64,000 nucleotides of DNA from Malus domestica (Eukaryota; Streptophyta; Magnoliopsida; Rosales; Rosaceae): NCBI RefSeq assembly GCF_042453785.1, contig NC_091673.1, positions 2,611,501 to 2,675,500 of the forward strand. Reading direction: 5' to 3'. The translations under genes were made by a program, and so were the position numbers. Below the pieces are notes generated by a model. That model was not told where the DNA came from. It worked only from the letters and a program-made list of their open reading frames with translations, and searched no databases. Positions 22,822 through 34,155 of the stretch are shown here, piece by piece. How positions within the stretch are numbered: the stretch's first letter is position 1; each line of letters begins with the position of its first letter.

Positions 22822-23294
22822 ATCCATCTTAACCTAATTTTTTGAACTGTCAAATATGACAGCGCATCGTGCCTTTGCCCTAACTTAAAGATATTTTGAA
22901 ATCCGTCTTCTTTTCCACAAGCGAAATACATTTGTAGATTTATCTGATCACGTCATTTGCAATATAATTTTCTTAAGTGTGGGCAAACAGGTCGATACTA
23001 GTCAATCACAAACTAATTAGTCTTACACACTTGACGATAATTTTGTTCGTTACGGGAACTGCTTTAATTGGACAATCGTAAACAAGAATCTCCTCCCCAA
23101 ACTTTTAGTCGGCAGCTCGTATTTCACCGAAATATACTAGTTTTTTAATTGGATTTGTATTCTTGTGTCAATCAACTTGTCCAGTTGCCCTTTGGGGAGT
23201 CCAGAAGTAGAAAAATAAAAAAAGTACAATCACAACTTGCCCTTTTGGGTGCTCGGGGGGGGAGGGCAACTCTTCCAAAAAGACAAGGTAAAAT

Positions 23295-23390
23295 CACGTG
23301 AACACATAAATTCACAGCTGCAGGGCCTGCAGCCATGAAACTACTACGAGCACTCCAAGTTCCAAACCAACTATCTCTGCCTATATAAAC
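23295..23390 (+). promoter_or_regulatory. G-box and TATA box upstream of the 131-aa gene
   Basis: CACGTG at 23295-23300 and CTATATAAAC at 23381-23390 lie about 235 and 145 bases before the ATG at 23532. A G-box would fit light or ABA control. The spacing is what a transcribed gene would show. Confidence 0.5.
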
Positions 23391-23531
23391 ACAACCCACC
23401 ATCAACATCTTTTTCAAGTCTCATTCACGAACTCCTGGCTTTTCCTTTTTTATTGGGGTTTAGATCGCTGCTTTACTATGTAACAAACCCAGTGTTCTGT
23501 TTTTTTGGAGAGATCAAATTAACCGGGAGAA

Positions 23532-23927
23532 ATGAAGAGGCGGAGACGTAGTGGCGGAGGCGGCGCCGGTGTTGATCAAGCTCCGAGTTTTGAAGTTACA
23601 ACGACAAAAACAGTGGCGGCTGCGAGCAAGAAGGGTAAGAAAACTGTCGACAAGAGCGTGAAAGAAGAGGCGAGGATCGACGGCGGCAATGATCAGCAAT
23701 TGGGTTTGGTAGCGGCTGATCAGAATCTTATGGCTGGGGATGAGAATTACTGGGGGAATTTGGGTGGTGGTGTTGCGGTGGATGAGCAAATGTCGTGGGG
23801 TTCCGTTTGGTTGCCACTTTGGGATGTTGAGTTTATGGAAGAGTCGCATTACCGATTGTTTAGTGATGTGATTTGGGACGATGACATTTGGGGATTAAGA
23901 ACCACAAAAGAGATCCCAAATCCGTGA
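23532..23927 (+). CDS. Small uncharacterised Trp/Asp-rich-tailed protein (131 aa)
   Basis: A single open frame runs from ATG at 23532 to TGA at 23925-23927. The N-terminus is basic (MKRRRRSGGGGAG), then a Lys/Val linker (residues ~20-48). The C-terminal third is striking: SWGSVWLPLWDVEFMEESHY followed by RLFSDVIWDDDIWGLR, with seven Trp in the last 60 residues. The basic head could be nuclear-targeting and the W/D tail an interaction motif, but I do not recognise the family. A well-placed TATA box, a G-box and GC-rich coding sequence against AT-rich flanks argue that it is real. It is small and intronless, so a retro-copied or lineage-specific gene is possible. Confidence 0.65.
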   Translation: MKRRRRSGGGGAGVDQAPSFEVTTTKTVAAASKKGKKTVDKSVKEEARIDGGNDQQLGLVAADQNLMAGDENYWGNLGGGVAVDEQMSWGSVWLPLWDVEFMEESHYRLFSDVIWDDDIWGLRTTKEIPNP

Positions 23928-24325
23928 AAAAAGACGGAGAGAAGATTTGTCTTTACATTGTTCAGTTTATGTATAAGATTCTGTAGCAACAACAAAATAG
24001 TCATTTTCTGCAATTGTTTTTTCCGCTATATTTGCCGTTGTAAAGATGCGCGAAAATCACTTCCCATATGGAATTTCAGAAGTTAATTAACATGCATATG
24101 CCAAGTTGACGAACACAAACTCTGTTTAGATATAGAATTCAAATATCACAGAATAAACGGAGAATTACAAGGGGAGATATTACAGAAAAAATAAAAAATT
24201 TGGAGCTACAAAACGAATGGTATAAACAGAAACTACCAACATGTCAATTTGAAATTCAAATTGTCGAAGGGAAGTAACATAGCCGGTTGGCCGCCGTTTG
24301 CCGCGGCGTAACTTTTTTTAATAAC

Positions 24326-25350
24326 TTAGAAGCCTGGGGGCTTGTAAGCGATGAAACTGACGCACTGTGTTTGGCGGATGTTGTCGAATCCGATGATCCG
24401 GATGAAGGATTCGGGGTAGGTGGTCTTGGCCTCCTCGAGCTCCTTGAGAACTTGGGAAGAATCAGTGCATCCGAAGAGGGGAAGCTTCCACATCGTCCAG
24501 TAGCGTCCGTCATAGCGTCCAGTAGCGTCCACATGTCAGCTTAATGTTGAGACAAGAAGTATCCCTCGATAAAAAAATAATCGAGTTTAGTGGTGAAATG
24601 ATACATGTTTACTTACCCCTAAACCTTTTTATGGCTTGCTTACTACGAAATTCCCATATTTTACCTACCCCTAAACCTTTTTTTGGCTTGCTTACTACGA
24701 AATTCCCATATTTTATAAAAATATTAAATAAGATTAGATTTTAATTATGGGTTTTTGGGATCACTATTGGTAATCGAGAAAAACTTTGTTTTAAGTAAAG
24801 AATAACGATTTTCACACCCTCCATTTTTATCATATGAATTTTAAATTGAATATTTTATAATTTTTTTTGTTGCATTTACACGAGCTAAAGAGTGATTTGT
24901 GAATGTTAATTACCTCCAACTCGAATTCCAAGGTGGGAACCCAGTTGTTGCGGAGAAGGTAGTCTACTTCCTTTGCCAATGACTCGGCAGACAAGGGAGG
25001 AAGGTAAGAGAGAGTCTCAAACTTCTTCAGTCCAATTGTTGGCCACACCTGCATTTTTTACATCAAAGGCGCATGCAGATTAATTTACTTTCTTTCTAAG
25101 GTGGTAACTTTTACTAAAATTTAGAAATTAAAATAACCCTAAAGTAACATAGACAAGTAAATTAATTCGCTAGGGTTACCTGCATGCACTGGACTCTTCC
25201 CACCGTTGCTTGCAATGGAGGTAATATCGTTGGCCTTGCGGGTCACAGGGAAGGCTGAGGAGGACTTAAGCCCGTTGAAGGGGCCTGAGCCGGGGAGCTG
25301 GTGCGGTGGACGGAGCTAACAGCGGCGGACGAAACCATAGAGGAAGCCAT
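24326..25350 (-). pseudogene. rbcS: Rubisco small subunit (RbcS) pseudogene
   Basis: The usual three-exon RbcS layout is kept on the minus strand: 25350-25180 (171 nt), 25048-24914 (135 nt) and 24514-24326. Exon 2 encodes [20 protein letters not shown] to [10 protein letters not shown]. Exon 3 gives [16 protein letters not shown], then [25 protein letters not shown] and a stop. Two things break it. Exon 1 (transit peptide, [13 protein letters not shown]) has a one-base loss near GCCCCTTC and a compensating gain near GGTGGGAAG, and the wrong frame between them hits TGA. The start of exon 3 (the HGFVYREHHRSPGY region, with residues that contact the large subunit) is missing, replaced by a duplicated GGACGCTACTGGACG. 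The protein would have joined the Rubisco L8S8 complex in the chloroplast. Confidence 0.9.
24614..24717. repeat. 52-bp tandem duplication in the RbcS second intron
   Basis: TACCCCTAAACC starts at 24614 and again at 24666. The unit, through GCTTACTACGAAATTCCC, is repeated almost exactly. Confidence 0.85.
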
Positions 25351-25439
25351 AGTTCCTCTCTTTCTTCGTTAAAGTATCACAACTAAGTACATGTGATCAG
25401 CTTAAGGGGACTTGACAGTGTCGCTTCGTCCTTCATGTA

Positions 25440-25590
25440 TATATATAGAAAATAACGTCGCTGCTAAATTTAGCCTGTGTTACCATAACCTAAAAATCTA
25501 GCGGTGTAAAACAGATATTTCTGAAAAAACTTTGCCTTATCGTTATGCACTCAATGGTTGTGACAGGTGGCGAACAGCAATATCTTATCG
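25440..25590 (-). promoter_or_regulatory. Remnant light-responsive promoter of the RbcS pseudogene
   Basis: On the minus strand there is a TATATATA box near 25450-25440. Farther upstream are two I-box cores (GATAAG) at about 25541-25535 and 25589-25584. I-boxes near the TATA are typical of RbcS promoters, so the promoter may still be recognisable although the coding region is broken. Confidence 0.55.
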
Positions 25591-25772
25591 GAATCACCAC
25601 TTGAATTATTTGTATGATGATGTGTAACTTTATTTCTTAGCCCTTTATTTTTTTCCTCCTGTCGTATGTGTGAGCCTTAGATTTTTATAAAAAAAGTGAC
25701 TCCTAATCTTTCGCGTCTTTCAAAACCTGGACTGACAGAAATGACTGTAACTCCTTCCTGCAATTTAATTTT

Positions 25773-25995
25773 GGACAAGGATGGTCTGCCTTTCCATTTT
25801 CGATGTCCTTCTGTGCCTTTCTGTTTATGTAGTCACAGTTAAGTCACGTTAATATTTTATATTATTATTTATTTTTGTCTTATTATCTCTATAAAAAAAT
25901 AATATAAAATGTTAATGTGGCTTAACAATGACCACACAAAACAAAAAGGCATGGGAGAGCACCAGAAGCGGAAGGAGCGCAGACAATCCTTGTCC
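25773..25995. mobile_element. Foldback MITE, GGACAAGGATTGTC family, copy 3, with 9-bp target duplication
   Basis: It begins GGACAAGGATGGTCTGCC and ends GCAGACAATCCTTGTCC. TTTAATTTT flanks it exactly at 25764-25772 and 25996-26004. A 9-bp duplication points to the Mutator superfamily. It lies just upstream of the RbcS pseudogene. Confidence 0.85.
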
Positions 25996-26643
25996 TTTAA
26001 TTTTATGCCATATTTACAACCTAATTCATTTGTCTGTTAAGCATCGTTTGACAGCTGACTATTTTAGTCGGATATGATAAATAGTCGTCGGATAGTACTG
26101 ACTAAATTAGTCGGACGTTTGGCAATGGAATCGGATTAATTTCTACATCGAATAATACGTCGGATTATAATAATTTTTTAAAAGTATTTCACATAATAAT
26201 TGTTGTTAAAATGAAAAAAAATGAGAAAAACAAAGAAAAACAGAGAAAAAATGAATTAAACACCATTACATAAAAAATTAAAAAAAAAAGGGATTAAACA
26301 TCACCATCTTCCCCACTGAGGAATATGTTCTTTGAAACCCAGGCAATCAATACTCCAACAACAACAAAAAAACCAGCCATTACACCAACAGAAAAAAAAA
26401 ACCCAACCAGCTTTTGATCTCATTGCCACCTTCAATTTCTTTCAAATTCAGAAACCAATTAAAACCTCCAAATTTGCAAAAGCAACCTCCAACAGAATCA
26501 ATGGTCACTCGCGCACCCAACAAACTGCAATTTCGTGCTTTACAGGGAAATTGGTGCTGCTCTCTCTCTCACAACTTCTAATCCATTGAAACTAAAAACC
26601 TAGATGAGATTTCTCCCATTCTGGTGTGATCTGCCACTATAGG

Positions 26644-27713
26644 TAGGGGTGGGTTCAAATAACCGAAAACCGAAAAAAATCGAAAACCAAACCGAACCGA
26701 GGGCGAAAAAAACCGAACCGAAACAAAACCGAACCGAAACTGTCAAACCGAACCGAACCGAATCTGGCTGGTTCGGTTTCGGTTTTTAAGGTTCGGAAAC
26801 CGAACCAAACCGAACCGAACAGATATATATATATTTATATTTTTTTTCAATATTATAAATAATTTAGTGATACAATCATAACAAGACATAACTTGTTACC
26901 AAGTTGGTTTGCTTGAAACTTTTCAAGCCTTTGCCTTTTCAAGCCTTTGCCCATGGGTTCGAATCCTCATGCCTCCAGGGTTTCAGAAAATTTTTTTAGT
27001 TTTTTTGAGCAATCAACAAACCTTTTAACTTAAAATTAAATATAAATACTTAAAACCTGCTGTTGTGAGGAATCGAACCCCTTCCAGGGGGGATAATTCC
27101 TTCAAGCCAACTTGACTGTAGGCTTGTTGTTGCTATATCTGTACCAGTATATGATTTATAGGTATTCTAATCGCTAATGCTTTATAAAATTTGTTAAGTT
27201 TACAAACCCTAGGTCGCCTATGCGTTGAGCTTGAGCTTGAAGACTTGGAAGATTTTATTTGTGCAAGACATGAAGTGATGAAACCTTGAAGGTTTATTTG
27301 ACTTGTGTGATGTTTAAATTTGCACTTTTTGAAGACTTAAACTTTGATGTTTAATTTGGACTTTTTGAAGACTTAAACTTGATTGATGATTGATTCTATT
27401 TCTAGTTGGACTTTAAATGTTTATTTTCATTTTTTGAAGACTTTTAGTTTTATGAGACTTTATGTTTTTAGATTAATTAGTAAGTTTTATGAGACTTTAT
27501 ACGTAGAGATGGAAACATGCCATATTTTCTATTTCTATCTTATGTTGTGGTTGTTTTGCATTTTTTGGAGGAAAAAAAAACCGAAAAAAAACCGAAACCG
27601 AACTGAAAAAACCGAACCGAAAAAAACCGAAAAAAATTTGGGCCGAACCGAAATTTCGGTTTGGTTTTGGTTTTGGCAAAAAACCGAACCAAAAAGAACC
27701 GAACCCAGCCCTA
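26644..27713. mobile_element. Non-autonomous hAT-like element, AACCG-rich family, copy 2, with 8-bp target duplication
   Basis: Ends are TAGGGGTGGGTTC and GAACCCAGCCCTA, flanked by exact ACTATAGG at 26636-26643 and 27714-27721. TAGGG...CCCTA ends plus an 8-bp duplication are the hAT signature. Both ends are full of AACCGAAC repeats. The interior has tRNA-like B-box motifs (GGTTCGAATCC at 26956-26966 and, inverted, near 27070). There is no transposase. Confidence 0.85.
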
Positions 27714-28415
27714 ACTATAGGTGTATGAACAAGAATGCCGTGACATGGTTTCGATTCGGCACCTCTGGTTTTGTGTTTGTATCTACTTAATGTTGATTGG
27801 TAGTGATGAGGGAGAAAGAGAGAGCAATAATTCCTTGATTGAGGAGTTTACGATGCGCATGAGCGAGCGTTGGCATGAACCCAACTAATAATGCAAAGGA
27901 TTTGGGGAGGATAAGTAGCTGTGTGTAGGGTGTATTAAATTAGCAGAGGCAGACTAATTATCCGGTGGCTATTTAACCCAAACACACACCAAACACCATA
28001 CTCTGTATTATTAGTACTATCCGGTACCTTACACAGTGTGTCAAACAGGGCCTTAGATCACGTTGGACCACTTCAGACATTCAACTATTGGGGTGCTTTG
28101 GGTCATTTGGATTGGTAATGGGCTAATATTATGTGGGATTTAATGCAAACAGTCAACAATCTATGGGAAAAGATTTCCATGTGTTACACAACTCTATCCG
28201 TTTAGGCTACTTGCCATGTAAAAAGCAGGACTGATGAGCGGGGAACAAGGTATAAAATATCGATATATAAATTTATGAAAATATCGACATACAAATCTAT
28301 AGAAATATCAATGGATGTAATGATATCGATTGCCTTGAATGGAAATTATGATTTTTTACACTAGAGTGAGTATATCAACTCATTTAGATTTTAGTCGAAA
28401 TTAAAGAAAGATTTA

Positions 28416-29181
28416 TGGCCTGTTTGGTATCCTATTTGAAATTTTTTATCATTTCTCAAAACATTTCTTAAAATCAAATTTATTTAAGATTCAAAAACTT
28501 GATTGGTTTGTGATTTAAATTTTTTAAATATTACGACTTAAACTAGACAAATAGATCTAAAAAGAGGGGTCGCAGAAGAGAGAGAAAGATGAGATAAGAG
28601 AAAAGAAAGTAATAGATGATTGAAGGATAAAGAAAGATGAGAGAGGAAGAAATAAAGTAAGAGATGATTGAAAGAAAGAGAAAGAATCGGACTAGATAGA
28701 GAGGAAAAAGAGTGAGAGAAATAATCGAGAGAACGAAGATAGCGGATTGGAGGAGAAATAAAAAAGGTAAAAAAAAAAAAAAAAAAGCTAATGAAAATGA
28801 CATGAAAACTTTGAGTTTTAATGATAAGGACAAAGTAAATAGTAAAATAAATAATACAAATTTGACTTTTTAGTGTAAAAATGTGGTTTTTCATTAAAAA
28901 GAACAATTTTGTAAAAACTCCCAAAAAAAAGGAGGAGAGAGAAGAAAAGAGAGAGATTTGGACTGAGAGGGAAGTAGGGAGAGAAAAGAAATGAGTGAGT
29001 TTAAATTTAAAAACTCTAAATACTCATTTTTTATATTTTTTGAGAATATATTATATTTTTGAGTTAGTCTTTGAATTTAGTTTTTGAAAATAATTCTACC
29101 AAACAAGTTTTTAAAGCCTAAAACTTAAAAATTATTTTTGAGTTTAAAAAGTTGAATTCAAGTAGAGTACCAAACATGCCC
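28416..29181. mobile_element. PIF/Harbinger-like non-autonomous element with a nested repeat
   Basis: Ends TGGCCTGTTTGGTA and TACCAAACATGCCC lie between TTA trinucleotides (28413-28415 and 29182-29184). The TIR type and 3-bp target site fit Harbinger. The interior is a purine-rich GAGAGA tract. Repeat family R copy 3 (28783-28925, inverted) is nested inside, so R transposed later. Confidence 0.6.
28783..28925. repeat. Dispersed repeat family R, copy 3 (inverted)
   Basis: Runs from GCTAATGAAAATGACATG to TTTTGTAAAAACTCCC. It is the reverse complement of the copies at 3628 and 21150. Confidence 0.7.
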
Positions 29182-29612
29182 TTAGATTTTAGATAAAATT
29201 GGAGCATTGGTAGAATTTTCTAGAGAAACAGATTCCCGATAAATAAAAGTGGGAACGCTCCCTCCTCTCCTCAAAAGCATCTCGAAGCTCTTTAAACAAG
29301 AACCCGCGTCCTCGTATTCCATGATAATCGCATCACCTGCGACTCTCTCCCACCGTGAAAAACACTTCCCCCCAGAGGCCATACAGCCAACGATAGTTTG
29401 ACTCTTTGACTGGGAGGTGTCTCTGACGCTCTTAGATGATCGCGTGGGTCTATGAGGAGTTTCTTTTAGTGAAAAGTGAAAACGGCTTCCATTGCTTTGC
29501 AATTCGCAGTGCGTCCAAAGAAAGTTGTCACTTTTTGTTCAGTCTCACTCTTTTTTGTACTCAACTTTCCTACAGAGAGAGAGAGAGAGGGAGACGGGAG
29601 AGGAAGGAAGCC

Positions 29613-32600
29613 ATGGGAGAAGGAAAGGGTTCGACTTTGGTGCACCTGCTCGTGGTGGTGCTGAGCTTAGTAGCCTTCGGGTTCGCCATTGCTGCCGAGA
29701 GACAAAGAAGTGTGGTGAGCCGTCTTTACTTTTCCTTTCGCGTTTGTGTTCTTTCTAATTTTACAGTTCGAGATGTAATTAAATTTTTTTTTTGAATGTG
29801 TTATTTTCCACAAGTCTTTGTTTGTATCTTGATCTGTTTTTTGTGTTTAATTTTCATGATTCTGTGTTCTGTACTGTTTGTGCTCTGTAGAAGACAAGGG
29901 TTTTTAAGGATGTCGTGGAATTGGTAATCGGTGCATTGGAAAAGTGGGTTTGTTCACATTTTTTGGGTTAGATTTGTTGATGGTGAGACTCTGTTTTTTC
30001 GGTATCGGGTTTTTTCTAGGATATTCCACAAATGAGGATTCTGAGGGTGGCATTTTCCATATGCGATTGAGTTCATTTACTTTATGATTTAATTTTCATA
30101 ATCTTTCGCGGAATCGCTACCACAAGAATGAGCATTGTTGCTTTGTAGTGCCTGTGGTTGGAGTCGATTCCTCTCCATTTCGTGGTTAAGTTGTTGCCAT
30201 TGCCAATCTTTGATCTTGGCAAAAAGAGATTATCTTGTGAAACTTTTACAGTAAGAATGAGCATCTCCCAGCTCATATCTATATTTGAAATAGTGTAAAA
30301 GTTGCTGGAAGTAAATGGGTATTTAGTTGCATGATCCTTACAGTAGTAAACTTACAAATGAATAGGTGATCTATCATCCTGAATCGCACAATAACGGGAT
30401 TCAGGGTTGCCCACGGAAAATTTGATCTTCTCACTGCTGTTAGAATAGTACTTATCCTTTGAACATTCTCTTTTGTGAAGTTAATGTACCATGCTTTCTT
30501 GGTCTTTGGATTTTGTTTCTCCTATTGTACCAATCACTGCGTTCTTTATTTTAAGGGGATGAAATTGTTTATGAAGAATTATGCATTGTCATGTGGGCGT
30601 ATAAGAAGAGGCAATTCATGCGTCAATTGGGTTAGAGTTTATTAGTCTGTATATTCGTGTGTCATGATGAATTTTCAAACATTTAAAAAGTGCGAAATAG
30701 AGAAAATTTAAAAGTTTGTAACCCTTGGCATTGCAACGTTGGATTTTTGTTTAAGTAGGGATTGTTGGAAGTTTTGAGACTCTTGTCCCACATTGGGGAA
30801 AACAAGATTCTTAAGGGCCTTTATATAGATTTAGTGCTTTAGTCTAGTAATTAGAATATGGGTCATTTGGAAATGGATTGAAGGCTTAGGCCTTATGGTT
30901 GTGTGGATTAGGCATGTATAATATAGCCTAAATACAATTAATATTAATTAATCAAGACAAGGGGGAAAAGGCTTTGTTGTTGTTGTTGGATTAAGTTTTT
31001 AATTAATTTATTATTAATTAAAAACGTTTTGATTAAAAGACACAGCTCTTAGAAAAGAGTTGTGAACCTTCAAATACACTGAACTGGTATTTGAAAGGGT
31101 GTGAAACAGCCTATATATCTGCAATCCATGGTATCCAAATGAATCATCTTTTCTTCTTCCTTTTCTTCCATACAAACTTTTCAGAGAGAGTAAACACACA
31201 AAGCAATTCGTTAGAATTCTATAATCCAGTGCGGGTTATAGGATTAGGTAGTTGTATCCTGGTCGAGCAGACGTTATAGAACCACAAGCACAAGAGTGGG
31301 ACGGAATTACTGTTCGAAGGACATAGCTTTTACGCTAGCCTCTACCTTCTGTAATCAAGTTAGTACCGTTGACATTCTTATATTAATTTATGTATTTATT
31401 GTATACTTTTCATTCTGTATAGCAAATACCTTTTGTGAAATAAAAATTGTGAATTTCAAGTTCTGTTTATTTCTGTTATTCTGTTTATTTCTGAATTGTT
31501 CTCCAACAATGTACACCAATTGCATAAGGCTTCATTCGTTTAATGTAATATATCTTCATCTTATAGCAATGTTAGAAGCCTTACAAATTTAAAAGCACGT
31601 GTGGATCCGGGCTACAGTTTCCTTGGTCCACTTGGTTAGTCAGTTCTCATCTCTGATTGGTGATGTTTCATAGTTCGGTTGATCAAACCATTCTGATTAC
31701 TTCAACAGAGAAAGATCTTTACTCACCTAAAAAATTGCTCTAAACTGAGCATTATTGTCAACTGGTTGATTTTTAGCTTTTTGGCCTTTTCTCGTGTAAA
31801 ACGTATTTCTGATGGGATTGGTGATGAGGTTTTAGACTGAAGGGGTTTATAACGATTAGTTAGGTAATGGATGTCAATTACAAAAATAGAAATGAAGATG
31901 GTTTGACTCCATTTCATCATTAAAATATCAATATAGGTATGTGTTATTGGTAGCATGATATTTCCATTTCTATCCTTTGAATGCTTGCTTACTTTCGGAG
32001 TTACCGATTGGCTTGTTGGAATCTTGGGTTGATTTTTGTGCATATGGTCCATATTTTGTAACAGCAATTTATAAAGAAACTTCATTTCCTGGCAGGGCGA
32101 AATACGTACAGATGTTGGAACGAATGAAACGTACTGTGTGTATAATTCAGATGTTGCAACTGGTTATGGAGTAGGCGGTTTCTTATTTCTTCTCTCAGGC
32201 GAATCACTCCTCATGGGTGTCACGAAATGCATGTGTTTTGGCAGACCCTTGGCCCCTGGTGGAAATCGAGCTTGGTCCATTATATATTTTATTTCATCAT
32301 GGTGAGCAGTCCTATGTTTCTTAAGGAACTCCATCTTGAACAAGGCAACATTATAACATCGACCCCCCGATTGCTTTAACCTGCCCATCATATTTTGCTC
32401 CCTTTTCTTTTGTTTTCTTTAAAAAGTTTGCCAAACACTTCCGTATTGCCAACCTGTTGCAAATCCTAGTATGCCTGCACCTGGTATAAACGATTTATCA
32501 TATGAAATCATAGCATGTGATAGGGTATCCGCTTAGCCTCTTTCATTTGGTCTTAGGACGAATTGATTGAACATATTATTCTTCATTCAACTCATGTAAT

Positions 32601-32912
32601 TCAAATTCCACCGTTATAATTTGCTGCATTTTTTGTATCTCCAGGACAACTTTCCTGGTTGCGGAAGCTTGTCTCATTGCCGGTGCTACAAAAAATGCGT
32701 ATCACACCAAGTACCGGGAAATGATATATGCTCAGAACTTCTCCTGTGAAGCATTGCGAAAAGGCGTTTTCATTTCTGGAGCAGTATTTGTGGTTGCGAC
32801 TATGATTCTCAACGTGTATTACTACATGTACTTCACCAAGGCAACTGCTGCTCAGGCAGCTCACAAAGCAAATCGTTCGAGCTCCACTGTCGGGATGACT
32901 GGGTATGCATAG
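29613..32912 (+). CDS. DUF1218 family four-TM membrane protein (191 aa)
   Basis: Exons 29613-29714, 32096-32301 and 32645-32912 join in frame with GT-AG junctions. The protein has an N-terminal membrane segment (~8-28) and three more (~58-76, 95-117, 143-163). Its motifs are ETYCVYNSDVATGYGVGGFL, CMCFGRPLAPGGNRAWSIIY and ISSWTTFLVAEACLIAGATK. Cysteines at 48, 79, 81, 112 and 137 fit the conserved DUF1218 pattern. The family includes MWL/DESIGUAL-type proteins of the ER/plasma membrane linked to lignin and leaf symmetry; the role of this subgroup is unknown. A GA-rich 5' UTR precedes the ATG. Intron 1 is 2.38 kb and carries an LTR-like insertion at 30763-31508. The start is the first ATG after the GA tract and gives an uninterrupted hydrophobic segment. 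Confidence 0.9.
30763..31508 (+). mobile_element. Probable solo LTR in intron 1 of the DUF1218 gene
   Basis: The block starts TGTTGGAAGTTTTGAGAC and ends TTGTTCTCCAACA, so it has TG...CA ends with TGTTGGA/TCCAACA inverted repeats. It contains CCCACATTGGGG and CTTTATATAG, common in plant Copia LTRs. There is no internal region or primer site beside it. No 5-bp target duplication was found, so the boundaries are uncertain. It lies in the same orientation as the gene and does not touch its splice sites. Confidence 0.5.
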
Positions 32913-33095
32913 AATCAATTCGTAGTGCTAGTTAGCTTTCAAGTTTGCATATTGATGTTATGGTATGGGATGCCTCTGTGATAGCATACTTTTCAGTGTA
33001 TCAATTACATTGGTTTTATCTAGTGAATATAAGTGCCTGTATGAATGCTTGCAAATGCAAGTTGCAGAAAATAGTTTGGTGGTTGATGACTCAGT

Positions 33096-33303
33096 ACTGG
33101 TTTGGTACTGAGGTTCTTTTATAAAAAGTGGGTATAAAAAAAAACTGAGCTCAAAAAGATATTTCGTAAACACTTAAAAATAGCTTATTTTCAGAGTTTT
33201 TTGTGAAAAAAAGCTGAAAATGTAAAGTAGTAAATATGAGTTTTTTCTCACTGTACAGCAAAAAACAGTTTTTTTTAATAGCACAACAATACCAAACCAG
33301 TCC
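33096..33303. mobile_element. Small TIR MITE (ACTGGTTTGGTA type)
   Basis: ACTGGTTTGGTACTG at the left and CAATACCAAACCAGT at the right form an inverted repeat around an A/T-rich centre. About 200 bp. It sits in or just past the DUF1218 3' UTR. Confidence 0.6.
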
Positions 33304-34155
33304 TTACTTTTCAAATTAATTTTAAATCTGCTATACTCTTAATTTTAGAACATACTATTTTAGGGGAAATTCCCTTCTACAATTTTCGCCCAAAAAATAA
33401 AAGATTTGAACTAGTGAACTAGATCGACATGAACCGGTTGCAAATTGTTCAGCTCTTGGCTTTGCCACTTGTATCCCTTCTTTTTCTCTTCGCTCTCCAT
33501 TCACAACTCTCTTTTCTTCTTTCCCTTTTTCCTCTCTCGGTATGTTTTTTCGACAAAACCAACTGCGCCTAACTTGAATCATTGTCGGGTGGTGCTAGCG
33601 ACATTTTTTTTTTACTTTCTACATACTGTTACTTTATCTTATTTGATTCAACGGTCAAAATTGAAAAATATATGTGAAAGTAAAAACAGGTTTGTAGATA
33701 GCACGCCCTTTGTATTGTTTGGTTTGGTTTGTGTTTTCGAGGGTGAAGCGAACCGAACAGAATCTGCCCACCCGTATTGAGAGGCAAAGAAAATCGGGTG
33801 GAATTTGAATGTTTGTGTTAGAGAGAGAGGAAATAGGGGAAATAAATAGTAGTAGGTGGTTGCGGGTTGAGGCCAAGAAGAAAATGGCAAATACAATAAA
33901 AGAGGGGATAAGAAAACGGCAAAAATGAATAGCAGAGGATTGGCAAAAGTCCAAACCACACGCTCAAACTTGTCAACTTTATTGCATGCAGATGAAAGGG
34001 TGGCGAGGTGGGGGTGGGGGTGGCCCGGTGGGGGACGGGGACAGGGAGAGGGACGATGAGATCAGATCAGATAGGCTTTTCCTTTCATAAGACTACGAGT
34101 TACCTCCTTGTCTCTCCTTTCAGCCACAAAACAAAACAGTTTTCCACCTCCAGAA

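Noticed and set aside
27383-27790. 135-aa ORF with Lys/Glu/Asn run
   Set aside because: Mostly a translation of the AACCG-rich end of the hAT-like element.
28538-28924. 128-aa Leu/Ser-rich ORF
   Set aside because: Reads through a purine-rich tract and a dispersed repeat; composition is an artefact.
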